Assembly: GCA_015680905.1 (NCBI GenBank)
Contig: CM027381.1
Location: 54,254,501 to 54,318,500, forward strand
Direction of reading: 5' to 3'
DNA length: 64,000 nucleotides
Source: Coptis chinensis
Lineage: Eukaryota > Streptophyta > Magnoliopsida > Ranunculales > Ranunculaceae
The position numbers and the translations under genes were made by a program. The notes beneath the pieces were generated by a model, which was not told the DNA's origin, ran no database searches, and saw only the letters and a list, made by a program, of their open reading frames with translations. Positions within the stretch are counted from its first letter, which is position 1, and each line of letters starts with the position of its first letter. This document shows positions 11,156-24,079 of this stretch, piece by piece.

Positions 11156-12303
11156 TTGAAGGTGCCTTCTTCATATTCCAATGGATGGCATTTTAATGCC
11201 GATCATTTTAGCATTCGATTCGTTTAATTTGAATTGAAATGAATCGAATTTCGGTTTGAAATTTTGGGACATAAGCGAAATTTCGAATTCATTTGGGCTT
11301 GGACCAAAAATTAGAACCGACCAAATCAATGGTTCCGGGTCACAAAACCCAAATGTTATCTCCATCGTAATTAAAAAAAAAACGCGGTCGGGGATATCCA
11401 CAAACGGTCGATATCCAAAACGGCCGATATCCAAAATGGTCAGATTTTTGCCTATAAATTCGACACTCCTCATCACCCCTTCACTCACCTCATTCTCTCA
11501 CTATCCAAAGCTTAATCTTCACATATTATCTTTTCATTCCAAACAATGGATCCGATCGAGCGATTGGAAAGGAGCAACGCGGAATGGGTCTGCCACAAGA
11601 TTCGTGATAACGATTTTGTCATTATTCTACCATCGATCATGCATAACTTCATCCGAATATCTAGATCTATGTAACCTCCATATCTCTTTCCCTTTGTCGC
11701 TTTGTATATTACTATGGTGTGTTAAATAATTCTCAACCATTTGTATGCGGGTTATTACTAAATGGAGGAGCATCCTTTTAATAAATTGGGTATATTAGTT
11801 GTATTTTTACCTTATCATAAACATAAAATAGTTATCAAAACCATAACAAATAAGAAAAATCAATAACGCAATAAAATAAATCAAACTCAACTTATTGTTT
11901 TCAGAGAAGATTGCGCGACGCTTACACGGTCATTTAACACTTGTCACGCACGCAGCTCAATTATTCAATTATTCTATTTATCTTCTATTATTGAGGTATG
12001 ATCATAAATTTTGAAATTACGTTGAAGGTCTAACTGCTGCGGAAACTTTCCTCCGAATTCTCTATCATTTTAAGACCTCATTAATTGTTTTGGACACCGA
12101 CATGAAAAGACATACTATGGATACCCATAGCTCAGCGTACATAATTAGGGATACCAACATCACATGTTTCACTTGTAAGTTGAGATCTAGATGCACTTGA
12201 CATCCTGATTCGTACCAGATCCTATATTTGCTATAAATCTCTTCATTTCAGCCATTCTCATTACACAATTTCTACACTATCCTTCCATCAATTATCCTTC
12301 CAA
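11154..12303. other. Unassigned, with two promoter-like segments
   Basis: Position 11451-11460 has CCTATAAATTC, followed by a CT-rich leader and an ATG at 11546. That frame runs only about 42 codons (MDPIERLERSNAEWVCHKIR...) and matches nothing I know. Near 12230 a GCTATAAATCTC box and another CT-rich leader lie just upstream of the ATG at 12304. The rest is AT-rich with no gene recognised. The two similar leader types suggest repeated promoter-like sequence within a transposon-derived block; this is inference. Confidence 0.4.
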
Positions 12304-13311
12304 ATGGATCAACCAAGGAAGATAGTACCCGAGAAGAACTACTTGAAATTTTTTGATGATGGCCGATTTTCTCCTTTTTATGACACAGAAATTGTACGTC
12401 GAGGATGGATGCCTCTTCTATATCATGCAGAAGCAGCCTATTCCAGAGATTTGGTCTTGATGTTCTACCAATTTAGCGGACCTGAAAATGGAAAATTCTG
12501 TTTCCATGCCTATGGACAACGCTTTGAATTAACTAAGGAAGTTATCTCCGACATACTTCAAATTCCAATGAATGACTCGGGGTTCGATCTTTCAGAGTCC
12601 CCATTTAATTCGTCAAAAAATTACTACGGGCCACCGTATCTCATGGCGAAGTCGGAAATAAAAATCACGTTGTTCTTCAACGCTCTTTGAAACAAAATCA
12701 ACGAGCTGTGCTCCACTGGTTGGGACACAATGTGGTGGGTACGTCACACCAATCTGAAGTCACCAAGCCTCAATTACACCTACTTTGGATTATGCAGAAT
12801 CAAAGAGATGATTTTTGTATAATCCAACACCTCCGAACGCTAATCACCGTAAGAACAAAAAGGTTAGCACCTCGCTTTACTTTAGTCACTTAAAATTATG
12901 ATGCGTTGGGGTTATCCAGCAGTTTCTCCAGAAATACCTCTTCAAAGAGCACTTGTTACAATACTTCACAAAGACTGTGCCGGTGGTTCTTGGACGCCAG
13001 ATACTCTGCCAAATGAAATGGATGGCCAAAACTCAAACTCTGCACATTTCTTTGATGAAAGTGCCATGCAGAACATTTTTAATCCCATGGAAGGTATTCA
13101 AATTCTTCATCAAGGAATGAGGGAACTCCACGCACGTCAGGAAATCATCATCAAAAGTCTTATGGATTTCCAAGAACGTCAAGCGATGCATGATGCTGAT
13201 CAAGAGGTACTATTGGAAACTCACTCTCAGTCATTAGAAAATCACACTCTTCTAATAGAGAATCAAACTACGATCTCTGGCAACCGGGAACCCTTCAAAT
13301 CCAAATTTTAG
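12304..13311 (+). pseudogene. Plant transposon protein (Transposase_32-like), first copy, disrupted
   Basis: The first frame (128 residues from ATG 12304) reads like the 'putative plant transposon protein' family: a RRGW block, then LVLMFYQF, then an FCFHAYGQRFELTKEVISDILQIPMND block. This follows the family's RGW / lVreFYaN / v.g..v.~s...I...L.lP pattern. A stop or frame change at about 12687 leads into a damaged middle. A third frame at 12898-13311 continues with RWGYPAVSPEIPLQRALV and a helical, Gln/Glu-rich tail (HARQEIIIKSLMDFQERQ) that could form a coiled coil. The family is known only from plant mobile elements and its biochemical role is unknown. A TATA-like box lies about 75 bases upstream. 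The family name comes from pattern memory, not a search. Confidence 0.6.
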
Positions 13312-13698
13312 CCAACAAATTAATGAACTCGAAACAGTGTTGTCCACAATCTGCATTCCCATCACCATCCTTATCATCATTATTCGAACCATAAAAAATA
13401 ATAATAATAATGTAAAAAAAAAGTGGGGGTTGCGCTTTTTACAAAACTCAACTTTCCCCAAAATAAATAAAATAAAATTATTATTATTAAGTATTTCTGT
13501 TATCTTTGTATCTTCTTTGTAAGAAATGCCTACTAGGATTGTCATATTTCAAGTTGTGATAATAACAATTTTAACGTGTTCTTTTAAACTTGATTACGGA
13601 GGTTTTATCTTCTTGCATACTCATTCCTCCATCCGGTCAAAAATTTTCTTAGACATATTTCTTCTCATATCTTTCCCCATCACTCCACTCCATCAAAC
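13312..13698. other. Spacer between the two transposon genes
   Basis: This AT-rich spacer holds simple repeats (ATAATAAT near 13397-13412) and a CT-rich leader just before the ATG at 13699. No gene is recognised. The short open frames here are low-complexity. Confidence 0.5.
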
Positions 13699-14704
13699 AT
13701 GGCATCTTCATCGAACGTAGCATCTTCATCAAACAGACACCTCCAAACTCATCCCCGAAAGCAATCATTTCAGGGCCATGATGGATTCCAATACTTATGG
13801 ACTTTATTTTCCGTGATTGCATTACTAACATCGGGTGGTCTTCCCTTGTTATTCGGCCTCGACCAAACTTATTCTCCAAGTTTGGCGGCCTACTTTATGC
13901 TAATATGGAAGATACACCAAGCATTCAACGCGCTTCATGGTTTTTTTCTTAGACGGATTCACAATCAAAGTTGGTGGCACAAACCATATCTTTTCAGAGG
14001 CAACACTTGCCCCCGACTTTAGATCTTCCATATCACGAGTCGGCAACAACATGGCCATACATTTATCACAACTCTACTCGTTCCTTTTCATGGCCTGCTT
14101 TTCGCGCAGCATACGGTGACGGTCTTGAAATTAAAGATGAAGGAACTAAACTTGGCAGATGGCCAGACATCACCATTCCCTTAGCCAGCATGACCATGAA
14201 CATGGGAAATGCGATGTTGTTTGTCCTTCTTAACATCATGGGAGATTGGCATTTTTCTACCGCCAATGATGCTGCATGTGTAGTCTTCAATGCGCTTGCT
14301 CGAGGTCATACATTCTTTGATATCTTAAACTGTGTTATCTCCAATTTGAAACGAGCTCAGACTTTTCGGGATCGATATACTTTTTTTACAGAATCGCTTG
14401 CGAATTATGAAGACACATTTCCTACGTTTTCAGCTACTTTTCATGACCGGGTCAAAGTAGATTCTATGTGCCCCCAACAAACAAGATAATTCGTTCATTA
14501 AGGTTTAGGCAATGGAAACGCCCCCGACGATACTTGAGACATGTTCGTTGTTATCCAAGCGATGATAAAATGATGAAACATTTGAATGAATCTGGTGAAC
14601 AAGAATGGGCCACCATTTGGGAATACGTTATCTTTTGGCGCAATACTAAGAAAATGCATTTCACTGAAGAAGAGGCCAGACCTTCACCACATCCTGGATG
14701 GTAA
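13699..14704 (+). pseudogene. Plant transposon protein (Transposase_32-like), second copy, disrupted
   Basis: It starts at ATG 13699 (MASSSNVASSSNRHLQT). Joining evidence across frames shows the family landmarks: SPSLAAYF with ANM near 13880-13910, then FFLDGFTIKVGGTNHIFSEATLA (about 13935-14010) followed by LDLPYHES. A long downstream frame then reads SWPAFRAAYGDGLEIKDEG ... LASMTMNMGNAMLFVLLNIM ... to 14489. A last frame (14468-14704, WKRPRRYLRHVRCYPSDDK...) may be its C-terminal part. At least two frameshifts interrupt it. It resembles the gene at 12304 in architecture but is clearly diverged, so the pair looks like an old duplication or two genes of one element. Function is unknown. Confidence 0.5.
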
Positions 14705-16400
14705 ACTTGAGTAAGGAATTGTATATATATCTAACTATATATAATTGTATATAGTGTGCTACTGTTTTTCTTTGTTTTTGTTTTTCTGTATAATATATTA
14801 TGTTACCACAATTTTCTGTTCCAGCAATCCAGCTCTAATTTTGTTTACGGTTATCAGGTAATTCCTTTCTTTATCTATTTCTATTTCGAAGACTAATCAT
14901 CACTCTGTTTGGGAGTGATATATATATATATATAAAAAAAAAAAAAAAAAAAAAAAAAAGGCAACTTGTAGTCTGTATATAGTTTCTATTTTCTTGTTAG
15001 TAAATATAATTAGTGACAATGTCTTGTTTCTTTTTCAATGATGAAAATTATCTAGAAGTCTCACATTAGCATTCGAATTATGATTCGTTTTTAAGAAACT
15101 TAAGCTAATACGTACGCAATAGTTTTTATATCTTTTTATGAGTATTCATGCACTTAGTATCATTGATTGTACATGACAATAAGTTTCTGGAAACCACGGT
15201 TAGTCTACTTAAACTATCAATCCTGTGAGAATCTAACCAAAAGCCTCGATATGAGTGATTTGTGAGTAATGACACAGAGGAGTAGTTTTTCCGAATAGAG
15301 AAAATCACGATCGACTTACTTGATCATCACCATCCTAACCTAGGCGAGAATTTAGGCATTCTTTGGATCGACATAGCTATAAATTATTACCTGTTACAAA
15401 TTTTACCGCTTAGTCACTTAATGAACCTTTCATCAAACTTTTCACTTTCACCAAAAATTCCTTACCCATATATTAACCCCAAATAAAAGAACCTACCTAA
15501 GTGATGAGTATGAGAAATAGGATCTAAATGTAGAAAAATCAAAGAAGACTTGTTCCAAATAAAAGTTAGTTACCTACTTCAAAAATAAAAAAAATAAATA
15601 AATAAACAGGATCATGTTTCTTAAAAAAAAAAAAAAAAAAAAAAAAATGAAAAAAAGGCTTAAAGCTTAAAGCAAAGGTAGGAAAACTCGGTGGGAGCAG
15701 AAAAGAAAACAAGGATTTCTCAAGTGTAAATATCTTGAAAACCTTATTCTCTTATACTTATCATTTTTGATCTTCCACTTCCATTTCTTTCTACACTATC
15801 ACCTAAGCCCCATAATACCTAATAAAGACCTCTAGCTCAATTAGGAGTAGGATGGTGTGGTAATAAGTAGTAGATGTGATTGATCGACCTCGCCCTCCTC
15901 CGCCATCGAGTATGTGAGGAAAAGTGTGCCCATTACTGGAGTTAACAAAACCCGAGTGGGAAAATTATGAGCTTAATTTGTGTTTCTACACATACATGTG
16001 AGAACCCATTTAGGTACACTCTCCAAAGAATCCAGAAACAGCCCTGCTTGTGCAATTCAATGTAAATTCACTGAATGCATACTCATATGTAGATGTTTTA
16101 ATTATTGTATGCATATTAACTTGAGTTTTCAAATAATTAATCCTCGTTCCCCGCTAAGGAGATGTATAGATATCTGAGATTAATTTAGGAAACAAGCTTT
16201 TGTTACTAAGTCATTGTAGTATAAATGAAGTTTGTGAGTATCTTCTCTGGAAAACTCTCACGAGGCTATAACTTCGCCCACTAGGGAATTCCTAGTGGTT
16301 TAAGGCCTTGTTGCATATATGGTCAATGCAAACCGATTCTGCTGAAAACGAGACTTAGCTTAGAATGCAGTTTTGGCCACTTATCTGTTTTAATGTCTCT
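14705..16400. other. Unassigned transposon-like stretch with poly(A) tracts
   Basis: No coding region is supported. At 14908-14917 the phrase TGTTTGGGAG appears. It is identical to the polypurine phrase before the LTR at 16442 and is followed here by (TA)n and a 26-A tract at 14934-14959. A second A-run lies at 15623-15647. This suggests fragments of related retroelements in series, but no LTR can be delimited. Confidence 0.45.
14920..14959. repeat. (TA)n followed by poly(A)
   Basis: The sequence has a TA dinucleotide run at about 14920-14933 and then 26 adenines. It sits directly after a polypurine-like TGTTTGGGAGTGAT phrase. Confidence 0.9.
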
Positions 16401-16407
16401 TCTTTGC

Positions 16408-17950
16408 TTGAGGACAAGCAAAATGCTGTTTGGGAGTGATGTGATAAGCACCCAAACTGTATTATAAAACCTATAGAGACATAACATTTCGGTCAATTTT
16501 GTGCTTAATAATCATGAAATAATCGCGATCTTCGTGCTTTTTGCAGTTGGAGCAACTAATGTAAAATTATGATAAAGCCAGCATTTAAGCACGGAATAGG
16601 GAGTATACACATGCCTTCCGATCAAGCCCATGTGAAGCCCAACAAATTCGGACTAAAGCCCAAAGACTCAAATAGTACGTAATCCAATCAAACGGGATTA
16701 CATGCACGTAAGCATCAAACTTTCAAGCTCATATCTCTTGAACCGGGACTCGAATCGCGACGAGTGAGCTACTCCGATGATCGGTCACGATGAACTCTAC
16801 AAATAGGCGGAAGTTGTAAAATGCCAAAAGACCGGACTGCCACTAGACATCGTGACGTGGACCCACTAGGGGGCCCATAAGATTTGATGAGTCATCATGC
16901 AATTCAAGACAAAGGTGCAAATAATTGGTGCAATTTTGACACCTTGCATGAAGTTAATGAGTTAGTTGGATTTAGGTGATGATTATCTAAAAAAATGAAA
17001 GGTGTCAAATGGGAGTTAGTTGTGGATAAGTGAGAAATAAATGAGAGGAGAGTGTTTCACGTGGGAGAAGAGAAAAAGGCTCTCTTATGTAAAGGGGGGC
17101 TGATTTTGGGAGTTGGAAGCTTTTTTCTTTGACTTTTACTTTTCATTTACATCCATGTCTTTAATTTTGTTTTTTAGTTCTTAGTTTTTTAGAGAAAAGC
17201 TTGTAACTTGTTAATGGGGAACTCTCTCTAGTTTTTAATAAACTCTTCTTCATTTAGGTAAACAGGTTGTAGTTTTCTTGTTTCATTCTCTTTCTTTTTC
17301 ATTTCACATATCTTCTTGTAGTTTAATTCAATCCTAGGATCATGAGCTAAAACTCTCCCAAGGGAGGGTTAATGATGCTCATGTGAGGATCATGCTACAA
17401 ATTTAGGATTCCAAAATCACTACTTAAAAGACTTAGGTTCTATTTTTCATCCCGTCCCAAAATGATGAGATTGACAATTATCCGATCAATTGTTGTAAAG
17501 TAGAACTAGGAGTTGGAATGATATTTCGAGAGATGAAATATCATTTCAATTCTACATGCTAGCATGATATGTTTAGAGATAGGTATATTATGTTAGGGAT
17601 TTGAGATGGTAGTGACTGTTTCTAAAAGACTTGTAGCTAGGCCTTGCATGAGTAGGATTAATCCTTCCCTCCCTATCTCTCTTTCATTTAACTATAAACA
17701 AACTTACAAATTTTAGATAACTTCAAAAAAAAAAAAATCTATCTATAAAATCCTTCTCACTTAGTTCTCCAAAGTGTAGATTCCGGTTGTGATCATTTAA
17801 ATTCTTGTCTTAGAAGTTGGAACGAAATCCCTACTCGAACTAGACTGACACATTCAAAGAAAGAAAAAAATAGTGAGTAAGGAATTATTGAGTTTTAGCA
17901 CGTAGTAAGTCAACTTCTAAAAACACTGAAAAGTGCAAAGATCACAACAC
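16408..17950 (+). mobile_element. Tat-like polypurine tract and 3' LTR
   Basis: The phrase GCTTGAGGACAAGCAAAATG with TGTTTGGGAGTGATG (about 16407-16441) is the usual lead-in to the 3' LTR of plant Tat/Athila-type Ty3 elements. An LTR-like unit begins at 16442 with TGATAAGCACCC. It runs about 1.5 kb to a CA end near 17949 (ATCACAACA; exact end ambiguous because of CA repeats). Inside it are a GTAACTTGTTAATGGGGAAC segment and long CT-rich stretches before AATCCTAGGATCATGAGC, as seen in such LTRs. No matching 5' LTR is in the window, so this is a truncated element. It may belong with the transposon genes at 12.3-14.7 kb. Confidence 0.65.
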
Positions 17951-17969
17951 ACACACCTTTTTTTTTTTG

Positions 17970-18125
17970 TAACGGTTATTTACCGTTAGCAATTTACTAA
18001 CGTTAAATAAGCGTTGGCAATGTTGCAAAGCGTTGGTTTATTTGAGTGAATTTCATAATTAATTACTAACGCTTTTAAAAATCGTTAGATAAGTGTTACA
18101 AATTAAAATTTCGCTAAAAATAGGA
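17970..18125. repeat. Left subterminal repeat array
   Basis: Multiple copies of GTAACGG / CCGTTAG / ACTAACG / AAGCGTTGG-type motifs are packed into about 150 bp, both orientations mixed. The array is matched by the array at 24080-24350. Confidence 0.75.
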
Positions 18126-19824
18126 AAAAAAAAAATCGCCGCTCTATTATTTCGGTCTAAGTATAAAACATAACTTTCTTTCTCTCCTCTCTCTCTCACC
18201 GCTGCATTTCAAGATCCGATCTCGCACTCCTCAAATTTTTACTTCTCTCTCTCCAAATTCTTGAATCCGTACAAATCCTTTGCATTCAAATTTGTTTATA
18301 ACTAAAAAATTGATTTTTTAGGGTTTTATTTTCTACTTATTTTTCTAGATCTAGTTTCTTTCTTTGCAAAAAAGAACGCAGATCTGAATCACTGTGGTTT
18401 TACACTGTTCTTACTTGGGAGTTACAGAGTTAGGGACAATGGTTTGGACTGGATTTTTATTGATAGTGTTAGAAACCCTGTTTTCTTAGATTGGTAAGTT
18501 AATGAACAGGTAATTTAAAGCTTACATTTGGGAATTCTCTTTCTTCTTAATACTTGAAAAATTGAAAATTTGTTTGAAAAATTTGTTTTTGTTATGACTT
18601 GGAAAATTTGTTATGTTTTTGGTAAAATCTGAAGTGCAATGTCCCATTATTACTTCATGGACTTGAAAATAATTTGATTTCAGCAATAAAGGGAGAATAC
18701 TATTTGGTGAGTGAATCGCTCTTGGCTCAACCATATAACCAAAACAATGTGATTCTAACTTCGGTTGTAACTTTGGTTGATAGTTCCTTCTCTTAAGTTA
18801 TGTTATGAACCAAAGACGAGATTGGGTTTGGAGAATCTATGGAGATGGCAAAACGAGTTGTCGAACCCCCTCGAGAACCAAACATTCCGCTATGTTTTTT
18901 TTGGGTGAATCTCGGTCGGATGGAATTGTTATGAAGAAAATGAAAAAATAAATTTTTTTTCCATTATTACTTCATGGAGAAAATTTGGAAACAAATATAA
19001 AAAAAGGTTAAAGTTGTTCTCAAGGTAAAGTAAACTAACTAACTTATTATATTTTACATTTTCTTTCCTATAATCATTATTATTATTTTTTACCGTAAAA
19101 CTTGCAATTGTAAAACAAAAGCAAAGAACAAAGCTACTACTTAAACAAATCAGTAAGTATGCTTGCATTACTATAAAATTTAATTTGATCGCTTGAAATT
19201 TATCACATTGCATAGTGTACAACGTAACAATTGCATGGACACTTGTCTTGGAATCCAACAAAGTGGGTGCGATGTGTTAAATTTTAAATGACCCAAACCA
19301 CATAAAATTTGTACAAAATGGAGTGTCTTATTATATGATGCAACATTGTTCTTCCGACTATAACTTGTTGGTCTAATTGTGTGTCGTGGCCGGTTGGTAT
19401 TTGACAAAGGAAAGAGTGCACATTGGAGACAAGTAGAAGGGCTTGTGATGTTGCTACTGAATGGGACAGATTGGTTTGGACATCCTAAGTGACTAAATTG
19501 TCTCGAACAACTTACTAGGTATATATTATGTTGTTTCAAAATCTTTTCTTTCTTTCTATTTTTCGTTAAAATCTGATATACTGTTATAACGATATAACGA
19601 TTTAGAAATTTTCCACTTAGTAGTGTTGTATGAGTAACTTTTGTTCGGTATGTTTTGCTTCCGAACAAACTGAAGAATTAAGACTTGAGAGCAAAATAAC
19701 TTAAGCAAATATGTTTTATGTAGAGGGAAATGAGAAAACCGGTCATAGACAGCTACCATCTCTAACTATTCACGAAAAGCCCCTGCGCTCAAGCTTTTTT
19801 GTTTTTGTTGTTAGGAATATCCAG
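18126..19824. other. Left interior of the CACTA-like element: promoter- and UTR-like DNA
   Basis: A GTATAAAACAT box near 18158 is followed by a strongly CT-rich stretch (18175-18260) of the kind found in plant 5' leaders. The sequence at about 18840-18920 may hold a damaged early exon of the TcdA-like gene (a possible FFG.SR-type remnant near 18890). I see no reliable coding region in the rest. The minus-strand open frames at 18929-19759 are low-complexity and unsupported. Confidence 0.4.
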
Positions 19825-22800
19825 GTTTTTTCGGGTCGGAATCTCACCGGAAAGTGACAGAGTCCTTTGTTATAATCATAGGTCTTGGAGGAGTTGGGAG
19901 CCATCGCGGCTTCCACGCTTTTGAGATCGGGGTTGGAAGGCTCCTCCTTGTGGATTTTGATCGCAACCTTACCTTGTCTATGTTACTTTTATTTAGATAT
20001 TACACATACTAATTTCAGATGCATGCATACTACTTTTATTTAGATATTATACATACTAATTTATGTTTACTTGAGAAGGTATCACTTTCATCACTAAATT
20101 GACATCCGTGGCTTAACGAGGGAAGATGTTGGAATTCCAAAAGCACTCTGCCTTGAAGCAATTTTCAACAATATTTCCAGAGAGCCAAATAGATGCAAGA
20201 GTGCAACTGCTCGACGATCGGCCGCGGGAAGAACTTCTTCGGGACATCCCGATTTTATTTCGACTGTATTGATAATATTGATACAAAGGTAATATTTGCT
20301 GTCATATACCAGGTGGATATACTATTCTAGCCATGTACCTAAGCTTTTTGAAAAGCACATCAGCTTAATTTGGCCTTATGTGGGGCTTCACCCAAGACAT
20401 GTCCGTTTTTCTCGTTTCCTTTCCCTTTTAAGCTTTGCCCTTCCCAGGTTATGTATGCCGATATGATGTGAGTGCTCGGGATCCAACATCATGTTGACTT
20501 TTGTATCTAGAAAATCTCAACGTGTAATCGTAAAACGTGGTCTATAGGAAAGGTCCCATCCACATGTACCGCTGGCCTCACCAAAAGAATGCCTCCGTGC
20601 TCATGACACTTTCGCCGGGTTTAAGCCCATGCGTGAGGATTTGACAAAGTGTGAGCCCCGCAAAAGATCGCCTTTGTGTCGAGGGATGTTAGTGGGCACG
20701 CGGACACATGCATGTCTTGTTAAGTGTTAAGTAGTCCTTTATATAGTTGTATTTGTACCCCAATACGATTGCTAAGTTGTTTTGCCAAAATAGGAATTAA
20801 GTTTGAAAACTTTCTATCTAAAGTTGAGCACCTTTAGAGTTTAGACAGACGTTGGCTTCAGAGCTATTCATATATTAGTGATTTCATTGTACGCGTGTAT
20901 TAAGTATTGGCATATCCGATTATATCCTTGCTTAATTCCCAATTGTTTCGCCACGCACAGCGCGTGATCGGTTGTCGCGACCAAAACCCAATTCTCGCTT
21001 TTTATCCTTGTTTGAAATTGTTATGACTTGGAATTCCGGACTGATTGATTTGGCTGGATATGTACTTGTGTTTTTGTAAAATAATTGGCTCATTCGGACG
21101 TAGGCTGTAGTACACTAGAATGTGGGTGATTGAATCCCATTATGTAACCCAATCAAGTATGGATTTTGTATCTTATTGTCATTTTAGTGGTTGATAGGTT
21201 GTTTTTACAGGTTGCACTTCTTGCCGCATGTGTACACGGGTTTGAAAGTCATCTCTGCAAATCGGTGTTTGGGGCTAGAGCAGACCCAACAAGAATTCGA
21301 AGTTGCTGATTTAAGAGAATCGATAAACGACCCACTATCTCAAGACCGTAGTATTCTTCCCCCGGTTAATAATGGAAACGTTCTGCTTTTTTAAGAATTT
21401 TTATCTTTTTGCTACTACATGAGTATAAGTAAAATGTGTACTACATTTCAGCATTGTATATATTCATATTATTCACAAAAAAAATTAGGACTATGGTTGG
21501 TAAAGTTATTATCAAATATATCATGTACTCATGTAGTTGCTACCTAACCAACCATGAGAAAAAGAGAAGACTTGTACATGATAACTGTACTTCCTCGTCT
21601 TCAAAACGACCCACATCTTAATTATATCTACTAAGAGGAAAAACACATTTTGCCCCGGTACTTGAGCAGTCCACAAAATACAACAAATCAAATAAAATGC
21701 ATGATGACCCATATAAGTTACTTACACTCTCCATCACATTGTTTTGGAAAACATTTTTCATTCGCAAGCGTTTGTATGGTTTTCCAATGAAAATGTTATT
21801 CTGCAGGTAAGATACCGCTTTGAAGAAGGATCACGGTATTGAAGGTGGAATACCTGTGGTCTTTTCATTAAAGAAACCCAAAGTAAAGCTGCTTCCATTT
21901 AAGGGTTCTACTAGCGATGAAGAAAATCCTTCAGATTATCAGGTGAATACCTTATGCTTGCACTGAGATTTCTAGGTTTATTCTCTCTCTTTCCTTTGGT
22001 AGTTACTTTCCTATTTGTTCTTATGACCATTATATATTTGTTTTTTTTAGTGGAGTCTCAATATGGATTTACAGTGGACTATATAGGTATATGAGTATCT
22101 CATATATACTAGTCAATATTAATTATAATATAGTAACATTGTTTTTAAGTAAACCGATTCATCTTTTAAATATGCAATTGTAAGATCTATAGATAAAATT
22201 TGGCATTCCGCCGTCATGCCACATGTGAATTGTTAGTCACTCCCACGAAAGGAACTGAAAAGTATGAATAAAAAATTGTTTTAGATTTTAAGGACAAGTG
22301 ACTGACTTTAAATCATTTTTTTACTTTGCTTTTAGTTGTTGTTAGAGTCTCTCAATTTTCTTCTTTTAAACTGATTACTGATCATACTTGATTGTATCAG
22401 CATCGAGGCATGCATTGATCTGAAAATTGAAAATTTATGTTGGAAACTGTGTATTTAATTATGCTGAAACATTACATGTTTGCACAAAGAATGGAAATGC
22501 TTTTGATAGAAGTGTCAATCTAGATTGAAGTACAATCTTCTTTTGTATAGCCTTCATATTTTTGTGTGAGCATCTATGAAATGTTAACAGATACTTAAAA
22601 ACAAGCATACTAAGCATACTTATGTTTGAAATCAACTGAACACAAAACCATAAAATTAATTACTAAAAGTCAATTTATCAAGTATTCAGTCAATAACATT
22701 CTCAGAAACAGTCCGTGTCATTATCATATTATTATAGCATTTCTGTGACCAATGTTTTATAACTGCGTGCTTCCATATTTTGTCATCTGGTTCGTTAAAT

Positions 22801-23125
22801 TTACATGTTGTAATTGTTAAGTGCTTTAGCTTTGATATTGTAACTTGGGAATTTTGATATCGATTGTTCCGTGTTTTGAGTCCCAGATTATTCTGTTCTA
22901 GGAACCATTCCCGCAATTTTTGGACAGGTGATGGCATCCACGAGTGACAGAGCTTACGGAATTGCATGTCGAACAGAGCCAATAGTGAACCTGGATCTGG
23001 ATCACTATCGAATTCTTCATCAACAACCTTTATCGAACATGAGGAGATCATATATGGAACATCTCGCAAGTTCGTGTGGAAATTTGATGTTTTGTGCTCA
23101 TTTTAAGCATTTTCTTTCCCATGAA
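19825..23125 (+). pseudogene. TcdA-like (tRNA threonylcarbamoyladenosine dehydratase / E1-like) gene copy, decayed
   Basis: Five exon-like blocks lie in order. Block 1 (19825-19978) reads FFGSESHRKVTESF, then VIIIGLGGVGSH, the nucleotide-binding GxGGxGS loop, then GVGRLLLVDFD. Block 2 (about 20110-20288) has TREDVGIPKALCLEAIF and, after a shift, DCIDNIDTK with a GT donor. Block 3 (21211-21345) starts after TTTTTACAG with VALLAACVH, then ARADPTRIR and VADLRESINDPLSQ. Block 4 (21807-21942) has YGIEGGIPVVFSLKKPKVKL and NPSDYQ with a GT donor. Block 5 (about 22870-23125) has VLGTIPAIFGQVMAS and TEPIVNLDLDHYRILHQ. Known members use ATP to cyclise the t6A base of tRNAs. Frameshifts and stops in most blocks make it non-functional. 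It has kept its introns, so it was copied at the DNA level rather than by retroposition. Confidence 0.82.
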
Positions 23126-24079
23126 AACTCTTTGTTGTTGTTGGTTGATGATAGAACATGATTTGTATGCAACATGTTGTATGGTCGTCTAACCCTGGTA
23201 TACATAATTTGTTCTACCTTCATACTCTGTCTAGTACCTAGATGATGAGGTACTATTTACTATTTAAGTATTTAAGTATTTATTACATAATTTGTACTAC
23301 CTTCATTACTATTTAAGTATTTATTATATATTTATATTAGACCTCCTCTTGTGTAAGATTTGTTTATACTTAATTATGACTAGAATGCGTTTTGCAATGG
23401 ATGTCCGTGTAATGAAGAAAGGTTAAATTATAGCACGAAATTTGGTTATCATGAAGTTCCTCAAGATTCTCATAATGAAATTATAATTTATTCTTATATA
23501 TTGGTAAAATGGATATCTTTTTGTTTGTATCACTCTATGGTGAGATTTTTGGGGTCGAGGGATATGACGCCGCTAAAACTCGATGAGATTCCCCGGGTTG
23601 TTTCTTTAGTTGTAGTAGCTTAAGAATGTTGAAGTTGTGCTATTTCAAATACTCAAAATATAGGTATTTAATTAATTGCATGAATTTAATTAGTATGATT
23701 GTTTTTCTGAGTTCATTATTTGTTTTGTGATTTTTTGGAATTAGATGGGCTTTTGTGGAGCCGCACTAGGATTTATATTGAGTGAAGCCATTGTCACTAA
23801 TGCTTGTTATTGCATTTTGAAGATTTGGAATTGCTTGGAAAATCGTATAGAAATTTGTAACTCTTAGTAAATCTGAATTTGTAACCCTCAAAACTCTTTT
23901 GAAGTTATATATATGATTCAATGAATATAATATGTTTTTTCAGGCGTTTAATTGCTTGTGTTTATTTTACTTGTCAAATGGTATGAAAAAGCATTGGTAT
24001 TTTTCTTTGCTTCTATATGAAACCAGGAGGTGCAGGTTTAGGGCAAGAAAAAAATAAAAATAATTTTTTTTACAATATC
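23126..24079. other. Right interior of the CACTA-like element
   Basis: This is AT-rich DNA after the last TcdA-like exon. It contains short direct repeats (TATTTAAGTATTTATTA near 23265-23340). No gene is recognised. It may include a captured 3' flank. Confidence 0.45.

Noticed and set aside
18929-19759. Several minus-strand frames of 67-162 residues inside the CACTA-like element
   Set aside because: They are low-complexity with no domain pattern, and oppose the recognisable plus-strand TcdA-like gene.
22686-23069. 127-residue minus-strand frame
   Set aside because: It is the reverse-strand shadow of the last TcdA-like exon block.
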